Positions 49,001 to 61,410 of a DNA stretch of 64,000 bases are shown piece after piece (the stretch's first letter is position 1; the number at the start of each line of letters is the position of its first letter). The translations under genes and the position numbers were made by a program. The stretch lies in NCBI GenBank assembly GCA_916610825.1, contig OU744450.1, positions 744,001 through 808,000 of the forward strand. Reading direction: 5' to 3'. The stretch comes from Haliclystus octoradiatus. Lineage: Eukaryota; Cnidaria; Staurozoa; Stauromedusae; Haliclystidae. The notes under the pieces are model-generated. The model was given only the letters and a program-made list of their open reading frames with translations, did not search any database and was not told the DNA's origin.

Positions 49001-52000
49001 TCCAGTGGTATAACTTGTGATAAGAGAGCATGCGCTGAAGGTGATTGAGAAAGGAGCTGGGAACTTTGATGCATCTCTGTTATAATCCAATACCGTGTAA
49101 TATGACGTACTTGTTTGCAAGGCCTTATTCATTGCATCTAATAGTTCTTTCAGTACATAAAAATCAGATAAGAATGGACTGAGGCTAACGCTCCACTTCA
49201 AAGTAACAGAACAGAGGCTAGACGATTTTGTTTCCATTAAATCAGGATAAGTGATATCAAGTGTTGAGCTTGAACTTTCCCCTGAGATTGGATGAGTGGC
49301 AATTAATTTATATTTAAGAACATCAGAAGTCATTTTATAAGCAGCTGGAAAGACAGAGAGGGTTTGTTTGGTTGACTCAAACGAAACATATTGCGGGATT
49401 TCTTGTGTCTCAGACCGCAATTGGATATAGAAATCTTGTGATATCTTTCCAGTTCCATCAGTGAAAGCTGTTGGCGGTACAACAAATAATGACATGCCAC
49501 ACATTGGTTGATTTGGAACCGTGATAATTGTTGTGATAATTGTGACTGTGTTACGGTCACCACATTGCTTATCATTCAAATATACATATGTCGGAAGCAG
49601 TAAACGTTGCATGGCAGATTGTAGAAAATCATTAGGTGTTGACCGGTAACGGTCACGTTGGAATTTAGATGACATGGCTGCAACAGTACCATCGTTGCAT
49701 GGTAACTGACAAAAATAAAACGACATGCTATTTCTTCTGTTGAAATCCTTTACAAAGATACCTTCGTCATTTTCATTTCTAGTGTATGATACTAGCGCAT
49801 TGGTGATGTTCCATAAATAGGCAGCATTGTTCATTTCTAGTTGATCAATGAACGGATTGAAACCGAGAATGAACTCCGTTGAAAAGAGGCTTGATGATGA
49901 TACTATCATTACAATGAATGTAATGTTCGTCGAACGGCCAGATTTATCGGTTGCTGTGATTGAATATCGGTAGCCCTCTGTCGGTGCAGACATTAGTGTC
50001 TGATTTGTAGGCATACCGTAGATGGTTTGGGTATTTTTGTTGAAAGTCAGCCATTCACCCGGCATTAGATTATTTCCATTTTCATAACTTAGACTCAATG
50101 TCATTGATCTCGTGTTACCGTCTTGATCGTCTTTAAATGCCTCTTCTGGTACCCTATAGTCAAGACCCCTGCATATAGGGGCATATTCTGTGAGGGTGCT
50201 TACCCTCTTTTCAGGTGGTTTTTCGATGCAAACATAACTCACAATGACTGTTTCTAAAGAGAAAAGTCTTTCCAGATGATCTTTAAATTCTTGTCTTATT
50301 TCTTCGTTGTCAGTAATTAGCTTTGAAAATATCGCTTTCACTCTTGCAGTATCTTCTATGTCTAAGCCTCTCTCCATACTTATTTTGCTTTCAAATCTCA
50401 ATGAACAAGAAGTCCATTTGATTTCGTATTCGAATTCATTCTTACGATTAAAACTGATGATCTTTATGCCTCCTAAACTGTTCTCGTAATAACTTTGAAT
50501 TAATTTCTTCAGCTCTCTTAACACATACACATCTAAAATAAAATTGTCGCCATATTTCCGTTTAACAACCATTGTTACAGGGCAGTTAGCAATGTATGGT
50601 TGAGTGGATCCTGTGGTTGAAAATTTCGTAGTCATCGTCTTTCCTGAACTTCCTGTTGCTTTAATTTCAAATTGTTGTTCGCTTGAGTATGCTGCAGATC
50701 CAATACCAAACAATTGTAGCGAGGCAGCGTCTAATTGGAGCCAGCTTGATGATGCCACAGCAGTGTTTTCATTTGCCATGAGCTGCAGCTCTAAGGCTCG
50801 AATGTCACCAACACCTGCTTCAACAAAGAGTGATTCTGGCAATTTATAAGTGTAATCAGTACACATTGGTATTTCCAATGTAGGGATTGTAACAGGATTC
50901 ACAGGAGGCTCCGTTGGTGCATTACATGCTTGAGACTTAAATACCCAACCGGTTAATGTGAATGTTGGCTGGAATGCTGTCTCGTAACCATATACTAGCA
51001 TACCATTGATTTGTCTTGTCTGCCTCATTTTCTGGTAAATAAGAGAACTGCATGATTGCGTACTGCACGTTGTCCATCTGATAGAGGCTGATTGCGGTGA
51101 TGTAAAATGACGTTGGAATGACATCATTCTGATGTCTTTTTTGTCAAGAGTAAAATAATCAGAGATGTTTGATGCTAGTTGCCCAGCTAATTCTGAATAG
51201 GGTGTCTCTCGTTGTATATGATAATTAAAATGCATTTCAAAATTGAAAAGTGGATTATCTAGAGTCTGTTCAGTTGTGATTCGGATTGTCAAAGGGATTA
51301 AAGCACTGAGCCCTGCTGTGTCAATACCTTTTAAATTAAAACGATAGGATGTTTTGAGAGGAGAGATTCTTTGTTCTGATAAAGGTGTTGCTGATATTTT
51401 GTAATTAAATGCATTATAATTCACCCATGATGAAATACTGACATCTTTGCTGTTTTCATCAGTGACAGTGATTTTTAGATCTTTTGTATTTCCATCTTCA
51501 AAATCATAAAATAAATCATCAGAAACAATGAATGACTCGCTGCCACAGAATGGCATATTGATACGAAGGGATGGGTTTGCGGGATCAGGCGTTGGTGGTA
51601 AATTCAAGCACTGTCCTTCAAACTGTGCCTTGACGTTTGAGATTGTATATGATGTACCAAAGCTGGAGACAAATTCTGATCTGACTGTTTGAGATTTGCT
51701 TTGAAAGACTCTGCGCAAAACCTTTGAAACAAAATTCTGACTTTTCAATGTCATTGTTGATTGCGAGGATTGGATAAACGTTGATCCGCAAACACTCCAA
51801 ATGAATCGGAATTTAAAATCTGATAATCTGTTTAAACTAACTACTGATAAATCGGATCTAGTAAGTCCAAGAAAAGAAGAAATGGTCTCCAAAAAAAGTT
51901 TTGTGAGAGCAAAATTGCTTCGCTGATTTATTGATGTTGATGATGTCACATCTATACTAATACCACAATCAATAGCAACTTGCCATGGTCCAATCAAATT

Positions 52001-55000
52001 CATTGCGAAGCTATCACGAGCTGACAACTGGGTAGTGTCCGTTGCGACAACATTGAATTGGTATTGAGCTGATGATTTCATTGCTTCAGCTGTTGCTATC
52101 GCGTGTAATGTTTGTTTGGCTGTATCTAGATATATCCAGCTATTCATTGAGATCAGAGAACCAGCCTCGGTTTCAAGGGTTAATTGTAGGTTTCTTGTGT
52201 TTCCTTGTTCAGCATCATAGAAACTACCAGCTGGAATGGTGTAAGCAAAGTCAGAGCACAATGGAAGAGGGAAGTCTTGGATGGGATCTACAACCTCCGG
52301 TGGAGTGGAAATGACACCACTGCAGTCACTATCAGGTTGAACATAAACATATTGAATATTAAAACGAGGTGACAATGCAGTTTGGAATTCATGCGTAACA
52401 ACGTTAGCTGATGTAATAAACAAATCACGAATCATATTCAGTTTACGTACATCACATGGTGTGTAGGACACAGAGCAATTGGCAAACGTGAGTGTTCTAC
52501 GTCCATTGGTGTCTTTCTGGTAGCTAAGTAATCCAAACGAGGCAGTGCTTTCCTGGTTCAAATAAAATGTCAATGATTTTGCAAATTCTTTGATTTCTAG
52601 CACAGCATTCATGGTTGGATACTGGCTTTCATAGCTCACAGCATAGAAATATTTTGGTCTTTCATTCATTTGAAAGCGTATTTTCAACACCATGTCTGCT
52701 TTAAGGCCACTGCTATCTGTTGCTGTAAGAGTAAAAAGATTTTGACCAGTGGCCTCATCACGTGATACAGCAATACTGATTGTCTGCTTAGATTGGTCAT
52801 AATGGATCCAAGACGGTAAGTGAAGACTGCTAGATGATGTAAGGGTGACGTCAAGGTCTTTCGTCGTTCCGTCTTCAGTGTCTAAAAACAGATCCTGGGG
52901 AAGTATCATTGTTGAAACCCCACATTGATTTATCAGTAAGTCCCAAGTAGGGGACTTTGGAACCGGGGCATTTAGAGGGCCCTCACATTGTTCAGCTATA
53001 AAAAGTGTGGCATTGTCAAGGCGGTAAAATGGTTGGAAGATCCGAGCAAAAGTATCAACCAATTGGTCATTACGCTTGACTGTTCTGAAAAACACTCTTC
53101 CTTCGTTTCCACCGCATGTGTTTGCAAGATTTGCGGGTGACCATGTGATTAACAATGATGTCGCTGTTGCACCATAAGTGATGATGTTTGTAATATTAGA
53201 TGAATAAAATGAATTAATAGCTGATACTATAAACCGTTGAGTGAGTAATGTATTGATGTTGCCAGACACTAAAGACATTCCCAATCTAATCGAATAGAAC
53301 ACCTGGGGTGTTTCACCAATGATAACCAATCTTGCGTTCGCCTCTGTCCATAAACCATTGGTATCTGTTGCTCTTATGGTTAAATCATAGTAGCTACCAG
53401 CTATTGTTCGCTGCCTCGCAGCATCATACGTCACCACACCACTTAATCGTGTAGATTGTATCATTTGTATCCAGGAGACTGTGTTTGTTATTCCAACGCC
53501 ATTTATACTGGTAAGAGAATATGCAAGAGATGTGCCATCTTCTTCGTCTCTGAATGAAGACTTTGGAATTGTGTATTGGAATGTTGTGCAAACATATGCA
53601 TATATGGGCCCTATAGGGTCTGCTGGAGTGGGCGTAGTATTAGGTTGACCACAAGGTCCAGCCAAAAAGTCTGAAGTGGCAACAAGTCTGATATCCGGAC
53701 TTAAAGCTTCTAACAGTTTTGCTTCAAGGGATAATTTACTTTTAGTTGCAGATTTAATCGATCTTATAGCACTGAAATCACAAGGATCATAAGATAAGCG
53801 ACAACTTGTTATTTTCACGCCATAAAAAGAAGACTCATGAGTGACGATTTCAATAATTCTGAGATTATTCTGCTGTGAATGTGTTGAGTTGCCATAGTAG
53901 TACTCGTCCAAGGTCTTTAGTAGATAACTATAGATCACAGAATGTTCTTCAGCGTTATTATTTTCCCATGTAAACGAATAAGTTATTGAATAACTGAAAT
54001 TCGTTGGTACAAACATTGTTGTTGATATGTTAACGTTGGTACTACTAGTCAAGCCCCGTTTTGATGTTGCTGTTAATATGAAAACCTCCAAATCAGAAAT
54101 CTCACTTTCGTGAATCATTTTATCTGTCAGCACAGCAATCAGCTGCCTCGTTCTGGAATCGAAATGTACCCAATGAGATTCAGTAATAGCTACTCCTCTT
54201 GAGTCCAATAATGATAATGATAAATGTGACGCATCTCCATCAATCTTATCTTCAAATGTTCCTGATTCAATCGTATAATTCAAATAACCGCATGACGGCA
54301 TTCTGAGAAGAGGTGGAGCAGATACAAGAGAAGGCGGGGTCAATGCATCTTTACAGTTACCATCGTAAACCAATTCAATCGATGTCACTACTCCAATCAT
54401 AGCTAAAGCATTTGCTAATAGCTGATTTGCGGATTTACCAGTGCTGATTAATTTACTTTCAAATGAAGCAAGGGTAGCTGTATCACATTCATCGCTAAGT
54501 AATAACGAATTTCTCCAATTAATTGTTACTACAAACCCGGAAGTTGATGTCACTTGCATAAATTCAATGGCTAGAGATGTAATGCTGTAGCGTAAATAAG
54601 ACAAAAGACTATTTCTTACTGAAGAAAGTATGTCAACCTCGTTGCCAGTGAAGAATCTAGACAATCTCATTATCATAATCACGTGGTGATTGGTTGCTAA
54701 CGGACGATCTCGTACTGATACACTTATAGACTGTTGAGCTGATAGTTGTTTGATGTCCGATGCACGAACAGTGAGGGTCGTTGATGATAAACCAGTTACT
54801 GTAGCAACAATATCAATTCTCCTTAACGCAGTGTTGTATTGTATAAAGAGCCCTCGAGTGAAAACTATAGGAATAATACATTGGAGATTCAAGTTGTATG
54901 CTCCTCCCTGTTCAACATCAAAAAACGAATTGTCTAATATGATATATCTGAAAGTAGAACGGGGGTCAGTTAACAGGTTTCCAATTGCTTCTTTGAATAC

Positions 55001-58000
55001 AGGTGGATTATTAACGCTACATTCTCCAAAGTATTCACTTGAAAGTTCAATGTTACTAAATGATGATGACAGCGTATTTATAAACCCATCTTGCCAGCTA
55101 GATCCAGACCCAATTTTACGTTCCATGAAATCGAGGTTATAGACATTACATGGATCAGCTCCAATTGAACAATTAGAGAACCTCAAAGTATATATTCCAT
55201 TTACAATATCTGATCTATCTGAAGTTGATTGAAATAAATCAATTGCAGTGTTAAGATACGACGATACAGTCATGCCTAAATCGAGTAAAGTCTGACGAAA
55301 GGGATTCGGTACTAATGGAGTAGCAGTGACAATAACATTGAATCCCGGTGGGTTGTATTTTCCTTTAATTCGAATGAAAATATTGCTTGATGCTGTATTT
55401 GAGGTTTTATCCTTGGCATTTAGTATAAACAACAACACTGTATCGGCTACTAACGATGCGTCTTCTGCTGTGAGTAAACAATAAATTGTTTGTTTGTCAA
55501 CATCAAGCCAAATCCATGGCTCCGTAATTGTATTTCCTTCTCGATTTACAAGTGATAAACTTAGGCTTCTTGTATTCCCATCTTCAGCATCCTGGAATGT
55601 ATTTTCTGGAACCTGATATTGTAGAAATCCACAGAAGCCAACCTCCAAGTTGATGCTACGGATGTTAACGGAAGGGGGCTGTCTTCCACATGGCCCGGAA
55701 AAGCTTTCTGTCGCACTGCTAACTTTTATGTACTCATTTTGAGCAGTTAGTTCTGAGGATAAACCACCTGTTAACGAATCAAAGATGACTGATTGAAACA
55801 AGGAGATCAGTTCCTGGCTACACCCTTCTTCTGGCATACCACAAGGGCTGATGACTAAACTTAGATCGTCATCGGTTTGACTCGCAGCCTCGCTTAACTG
55901 CCTCATATAAATTGATTTATAAAATTCATTTCCACCAATCATTGTTTTAAGTTGATTAAATATAATATTTTGTTTCTCTGCCATAAATAATGAAGTTTCT
56001 TTTAATAATTGTATTTTCATTGTGATATTGTAATGTCGAGCAGCCATCTTGGATTGAAATTGATATATTGGTGCTTGGGCCATCGTTTTACCGCCAAGAG
56101 AATCTTCCATAGTTGTTTCCATGGTGATTTTATTATTTGAATTAACCATAGAAAATATTTGATCATTTGGTATTATAGTAAATGTTTGTGCTTCAATATC
56201 ATAACTAATAGGAGAAGTATGATCTAGTGAACCAAAGGAAGGGTTGAGAAAAGCAGATATCACTTTTATATTCCTAGCGTTGCCTTCTTCTTCATCTGTC
56301 ACAAAGTCTTCTGGTATTTGATAAATGAAAGGTTGACAGTTAGGAACTATAGTTGGATTTATCATATAGTTGAAATTGAATTCTGGGTTTGTATTGTCAA
56401 TATTGGCACATATGCCTACGCCTTGTTCTTTAAAAGATGAAGGTGACATTTCAGGTTGAAAATGTTCTTTGATTGCATCAGTTGGCTCGCTTTGACCAAG
56501 ACCAAGTGTTAGTCTTCGTATAATCTTAACCATTCCTGCTACATCACACGGAGAATATGTCAATGACGTATTAGACCATGTGATCCTGAACTTCCCTCTT
56601 ATTATTACTTGAAATGAATGAACTCGCAATGAATTAATGTCTGTGCTAGGAAAATATGAGATTAATTTATGTAATAGAATATTTGTCATTGAAGGTCTTG
56701 ATAGTGTTTGATTGCTTGCTTCTAACGATCCCTTTATTTCATAACTTGAATTTTTAGTTGATTGAACACAAGTAATGAAGAATATATCATCGACATACTG
56801 TCCACTTGACTTTGACATCACACGTAGCGTAAAGGAGTTTCTTGAACCAATTGCAATATCATTTACGTATGGTATAATGAATAGAGTATTATCAACTAGA
56901 TCTACCCATTGCAGTCTTCGATCAACATTGTTTAATAATTGGTACGTCATTGAATCAATTTCGCTAGTGATAGAATAATATGAAGGGAGAATTTGATATT
57001 TCATCAATGTTCCACTGACAACGCGAAGTGATCCAATTGGTCGTTTAATCAAAGGCCGATCACATGATCCTGATAGCGTTACACTTAAGCTAGGTGAGTC
57101 AATTTGTAGAGATGCCGCCAAAAGAGATTGAAATTGTTGATTAATTGTTCCATCTTCGTTGATCATTTTACCTGACATGTCGCTCAACTGACTTGCACCG
57201 CATGGATTGACATTAGCGATACCATCAAATGTAAACGCTATGTAAGAACCGGACACATCTGATGATACTAACTCCTCAATTAAAACCCGTGATGAATCAA
57301 TTCCAAGGTACTGGCTAACAACTGATACAAAAGAACTTGCAAAGTCAAATGTAGACATACGAAAGGCTCTCGATTGTGAAATACGAGCCTTATAGCCAGC
57401 ATTAAGCGTACCAGCGCTAGCCATTTCAAGTGTAAACGAATGAAAGGCAAATGATCCAGTACTACCGAAACCATATAGAGTAAACGCAAATGTAGTTTGT
57501 TGTGTGGGTGAAGCGACACCTACGATTGATGGACTTTCACTCAGGAATGATTTGGACAGCGATATCCAATCATATTGACTGTTCAAAGGGGTGCCATCCC
57601 CCAGTCTCAATTCTAATCTCACCGTTGATGATGGGGCGTTTTGAGGCATAGTAAATGCTGTTCCTGGAATTGCAGTATCGAACACTTTACCGATATCAAC
57701 AATGATGCTTGAAGGAAAAGCTCCTTTGATCGGCACAAATTGCTGGAAAAACGAGCACTCTTGATTTGAAACTGTCGAGTACGAAGAGAGGCGAAATGTA
57801 GACGGCAGCAAAGGGTTGCCAGCTATATTCACAGGATTTAATCGTGTTTGAAGTAAAACAAAATCGTCTACGATGCATGAAGTACCAGCCAGTGACTTAA
57901 TTGTGAATGTCAAATCGAATGTTAGTAGGCCTTCAAGCCTTTCCAAAGTGGTTTTCTCAATTATGAACTCTCTGTAATGACGATTAATTGATTTACTAAT

Positions 58001-59909
58001 ACTAGTAAGTAGCATCAACACAATTTGCGCATGTGCAATTGTATAATAATCAACCACATTATCTGATTTATACGTAAATAATAAAAGCTGATTAGCAGAT
58101 GGTGGCGCTTGGTTAATTTTAATGTGTAACACTTGCTGAATAATGTTTCCTCTTGAATTTGTAGCAGATAAATGATATTCGTAACCTCCAGCTTTTTGGT
58201 TGTCATAAACATCTTTTGTCACATAACCAACAATACGTAATTCATCTTCTATTAAATATATCCATTGGTATCTACCAACTGCTGTATCTGTCTGTGTTAA
58301 TAATTCTAATTTTAACTCATCCCCATAGCCATCAATATCATCGTAAAATGCTTCTTTAGGAATGGTGTAATTTAGAACATAAACATCCGTTAAGAAGATC
58401 GTTGGTAGATGATATCGAATTTGCAGACCACCAGAAGTAGATGTGGTTCCACTAAAAAAATAAAACATTTTAACATTGAATACAAGTGTGTATGTGTATG
58501 TAGGTACCTTTATTTATTCAGACAGGATTAATCTCTCTCAGCAAAAATGCACCATGTAAATTACTGCTATCAATAAATGCCCTGAAACTAAACATTTATA
58601 ACTTACAATAATAATGTATAAATAAAAATAGTAACTGACTATAGAATATGTACAATTGAATTTAAAAATATCAACTTTAATGATTGACGAATAATCTGAA
58701 ACTATTTAACTAGTGATACTATTAAAAACATTACAGTCATGAGAAAAGAAGCCTTCTTCCTTGGTTCTAATTTCGATTCTAATAGAAATAGAAATGAGTC
58801 AGAGACAGCTTCAGTAGAGTTATCGGTTCAGAAAGTCTAGAGCAGGTAAAAATTCGAATGACCAATTTACCATTACAATAAGATATAGGCATGGATTGCT
58901 TTAAGACTTACTTTACCAGCAGGTCTCTTGCGGTCATGGCTATATCAATTACAATTATTAAAGGAATTGGATACCTGTCAACAAATTATTTTAAATATCG
59001 AAAGAAGGGACACGCAAATGAGTTGCTAAAGTTCGTCTTCGCCTTCTTCAAGGTATCACTAAACAATTATAAACAATTAAAAAAGTCTTACTTGATTGTG
59101 ATGTGTACTGATTCATCATGGCCGACGTAACCGGAGATGACGTACCATCCAACTATCGTGTTCCCTAATATGGTACTCATTTTTCCATTGTTGACGTCGG
59201 TCTTTATACTTTGAATAACATCTGAGTTTGCTTGTAACGTCCCGCATGACACAAACCAATTGACAAGAGTGCTCTGTGCTAAGATCCCACCACTTGTATC
59301 TCCGACACCTGACGCAATGACACTGCCATTGAACAAGTCGGTAAAGAATCCAATCCCTTGACCTTGGCTTACACTGACGTTAGATAACAGAATGCCAGCG
59401 TATGAGGCAATTGCAGACTTCAGAGTGGAAATTTGATTTTCTGATAAATTAGGATATGATGTGTCTAATATAACAGTTGATTGAGATACCGGAAGTGTTG
59501 ATTGACAAACGTAAGATGCACTCGAATCCAAAATGGAACGTTTTTCTCTTTTTTGTAATACAGTGATGATGTATCTAAATAGTTGTTGTTGTTGGCCTTC
59601 ATTCTCAACAAGGTCGTATACATGAACCCCATGACTGTTGATTGGTGCAAAACCAGATAAACGTTCGCCATCTTCTGACTGTCTGATCCATTGGATGTTT
59701 TCACCAGTGTTGACATTAATCAATCTATAATCAGATTTAATCTTCACATCCAATTTGATATTAAGTTGTTCACCCTCTTTCACGTAAAAGCTTTCAGTTT
59801 TGATATCACCCACAGTTTTTGTTTCATGACGACAAATTATACATTGTATTTGATAATAGAAGATTATCAAGAGAACATATTTGAAAAAAACGATTTTAAA
59901 ATTCAACAT
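43007..59909 (-). CDS. Giant dystroglycan-like type I membrane protein B (about 5,420 residues, 20-21 modules)
   Basis: Exon 1 (59909-59092) encodes a signal peptide and one diverged CADG plus SEA-like unit with a furin-type site (REKR|S) between them. The donor GTAAGA and acceptor TTTTTTTAG join in phase 2 to exon 2 (58451-43007, 15.4 kb). Exon 2 holds about 20 modules at a steady spacing near 682 bp (about 227 residues). Clear examples are IPEDLFADDEDGNTRKLSL and VPENTFQDAEDGNTRSLSL; several (units 2, 3, 12, 14, 16) have lost the acidic motif. The SEA-like halves keep NCS/NCT and paired cysteines. A membrane span (44705-44770) leads to ten cysteines in 25 residues, then a tail of about 550 residues rich in Arg, Ser and Asn with 11-residue repeats. 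No PPxY is seen. It is a tandem paralogue of A on the same strand. Confidence 0.9.
43268..43402 (-). repeat. Four 11-residue repeats in the tail of protein B
   Basis: Repeats of the form GFS(S/N)RN(R/H)S plus three residues, at 33-bp spacing, in an Arg/Ser-rich region (RSRSASRG upstream). The spacing keeps frame. The repeats may be phosphorylation or binding units; unknown. Confidence 0.7.
44705..44770 (-). other. Transmembrane segment of protein B with Cys-rich juxtamembrane patch
   Basis: WWVLILLLVLAILFLLLW is followed by CCWLC, CCPGIC, CC and CC in quick order (ten cysteines, to about 44637). Cysteines just inside a membrane are common palmitoylation sites; this is inferred. Confidence 0.85.
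58452..59091 (-). other. Single intron of giant gene B
   Basis: GTAAGA donor at 59091 and polypyrimidine plus TAG acceptor ending at 58452 (640 bp). Joining gives an open frame of 5,421 codons including stop. The apparent Met upstream of exon 2 (58468) lies in the intron and is not a start. Confidence 0.85.
59538..59549 (-). other. Furin-type cleavage site in protein B
   Basis: Codons for REKR followed by Ser fit R-x-K-R. The site lies between the first CADG-like and the first SEA-like domain. Vertebrate alpha-dystroglycan is also cut by furin after its N-terminal domain (established), at an RVRR-type site. Confidence 0.6.
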
Positions 59910-61230
59910 AATTATTTGCTATAATCAATTGTAACACAATATATTTCCAGACATTATTACAATATTCTCAGTTAATCAGTTATCAAATGGTATAGCTGTC
60001 CATTCAATTACACCAATACAATAACACTGTCGTATTAGGTGAACTACTTAAATCTAACTAAAGAATTCTTTAAAGTCAAATACCTGCCCTGAATAATTTT
60101 ACACAAATAAATAAGTGTTACCACATTTTCTAAGAGTCTGTTTCGATTACTTTGGGATGCGTTGTCAATACCATGAATGAACGCTGTTATACATTCTTAT
60201 TCATGTCATACAAACTTATACATTCTTCCTTCAACACAATAAATACTTGTGTTTTCAAATGGTCAGCGGTGATCTTTGACAATAGAATTCAAAATAGCTA
60301 TATGGTATAGCCACATGCAAATGTTGCCGTTCATGATAGCTGCGCTATTTTTATATTATACTAGAAGTTTAATAGTTCAAACGTTCCATCTTTTCAACCG
60401 AACGTGTAAACAGTGCACAAGTTGAACAATCTCTCTTTCTAGTTTATATGTCAAGTTTTTAAAATAAGTTACATGTAATGTAATATCTACTGTAGTAATC
60501 ATCAATAAGAGGTTATATGAAGACAGCACAAGGAGGCTGTGTTGATTACACATTCCATTCATTACAAAAATATCAATGCTCAATTGTTCATATATATTTT
60601 AGTGAGCTCTATTCATGTGCATTTCTACAGATCTTAAAGAAAAAACATTTGTTTACGTTGTAATATTCCTAGTTGCAACTGTTTTAATAACTACAAAACC
60701 CAAAAAGAAATTTAACCAAACAAGAATCGACTGACCGCAGCTGGCAATTTCCAATCGAAAAAAAACACATTTCACCGGTCTTCTTGAAACAACTCCTCTG
60801 TTTAAAAGACAACCTCTTTCATCCCAGTTGAATAAGGATGATAGAGAGGATGGTGAAGTCTCATTAATCATCTTTCTTGTGGTGAAAATATTTTAAGATC
60901 TCGTGTTAAACACGTCGACAGAACGCGAAAGTTCTACATGACCTGTAGGTTGCAGAAAGCGTTTGTAGACACCTGATGCTCACACTTCCAACTTTCAAGA
61001 GTTGTTTACATTTTTAATGTACTGCAATTATACGTTATGTCAGCTTAAAAAGACATATATATATATATATGTCTTAACCGTCTGAACAGCGTCTTTACGC
61101 GAAACTCAGAGTAACGGACCGAACTCGTAATCTTTGAGTCATAATTTCTATATATATATATATAAATATATTTATTATTTGTCTTTACTGAATGTAATAA
61201 TGCTCAATGCTATACAGCAGAGCGTGTAAT
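59910..61230. other. Upstream of giant gene B, no gene recognised
   Basis: Should contain the promoter of B. A small AT hairpin, AAGACATATATATATATATA and its complement, lies near 61048-61074. No coding region is supported. Confidence 0.4.
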
Positions 61231-61410
61231 ATAGTAGTTGAAAATTAGGCATTCATTTTGCTACTTAAATTTTCACGCCTAAGCAATCATCAGGCAATTT
61301 ATTAAAAAAAGCTATCATCAGGCTTTTTTAATAAATTGCCTGATGATCGCTTAGGCGTGAAACTTTAAGTAGCAAAATGAATGTCTAATTTTGATTATTT
61401 TCAACTATAT
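61230..61410. repeat. Large inverted repeat (arms about 77 bp, 9-nt loop)
   Basis: Segments 61236-61312 and 61322-61406 are reverse complements with few mismatches and a roughly 10-bp insertion in the right arm. The flanks ATATAGT and CAACTATAT extend the pairing. It is a recent palindrome, probably a foldback element. Confidence 0.85.

Noticed and set aside
19874..58451. Many plus-strand ORFs of 60-165 codons across the giant genes
   Set aside because: They are antisense shadows of the two large exons; the minus-strand frames carry all the repeated domain motifs.
58452..58468. Apparent start codon of the long B reading frame
   Set aside because: The MFYFFS text is the polypyrimidine tract and AG of a splice acceptor. 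Joining to the exon at 59092 gives a complete frame with a signal peptide.
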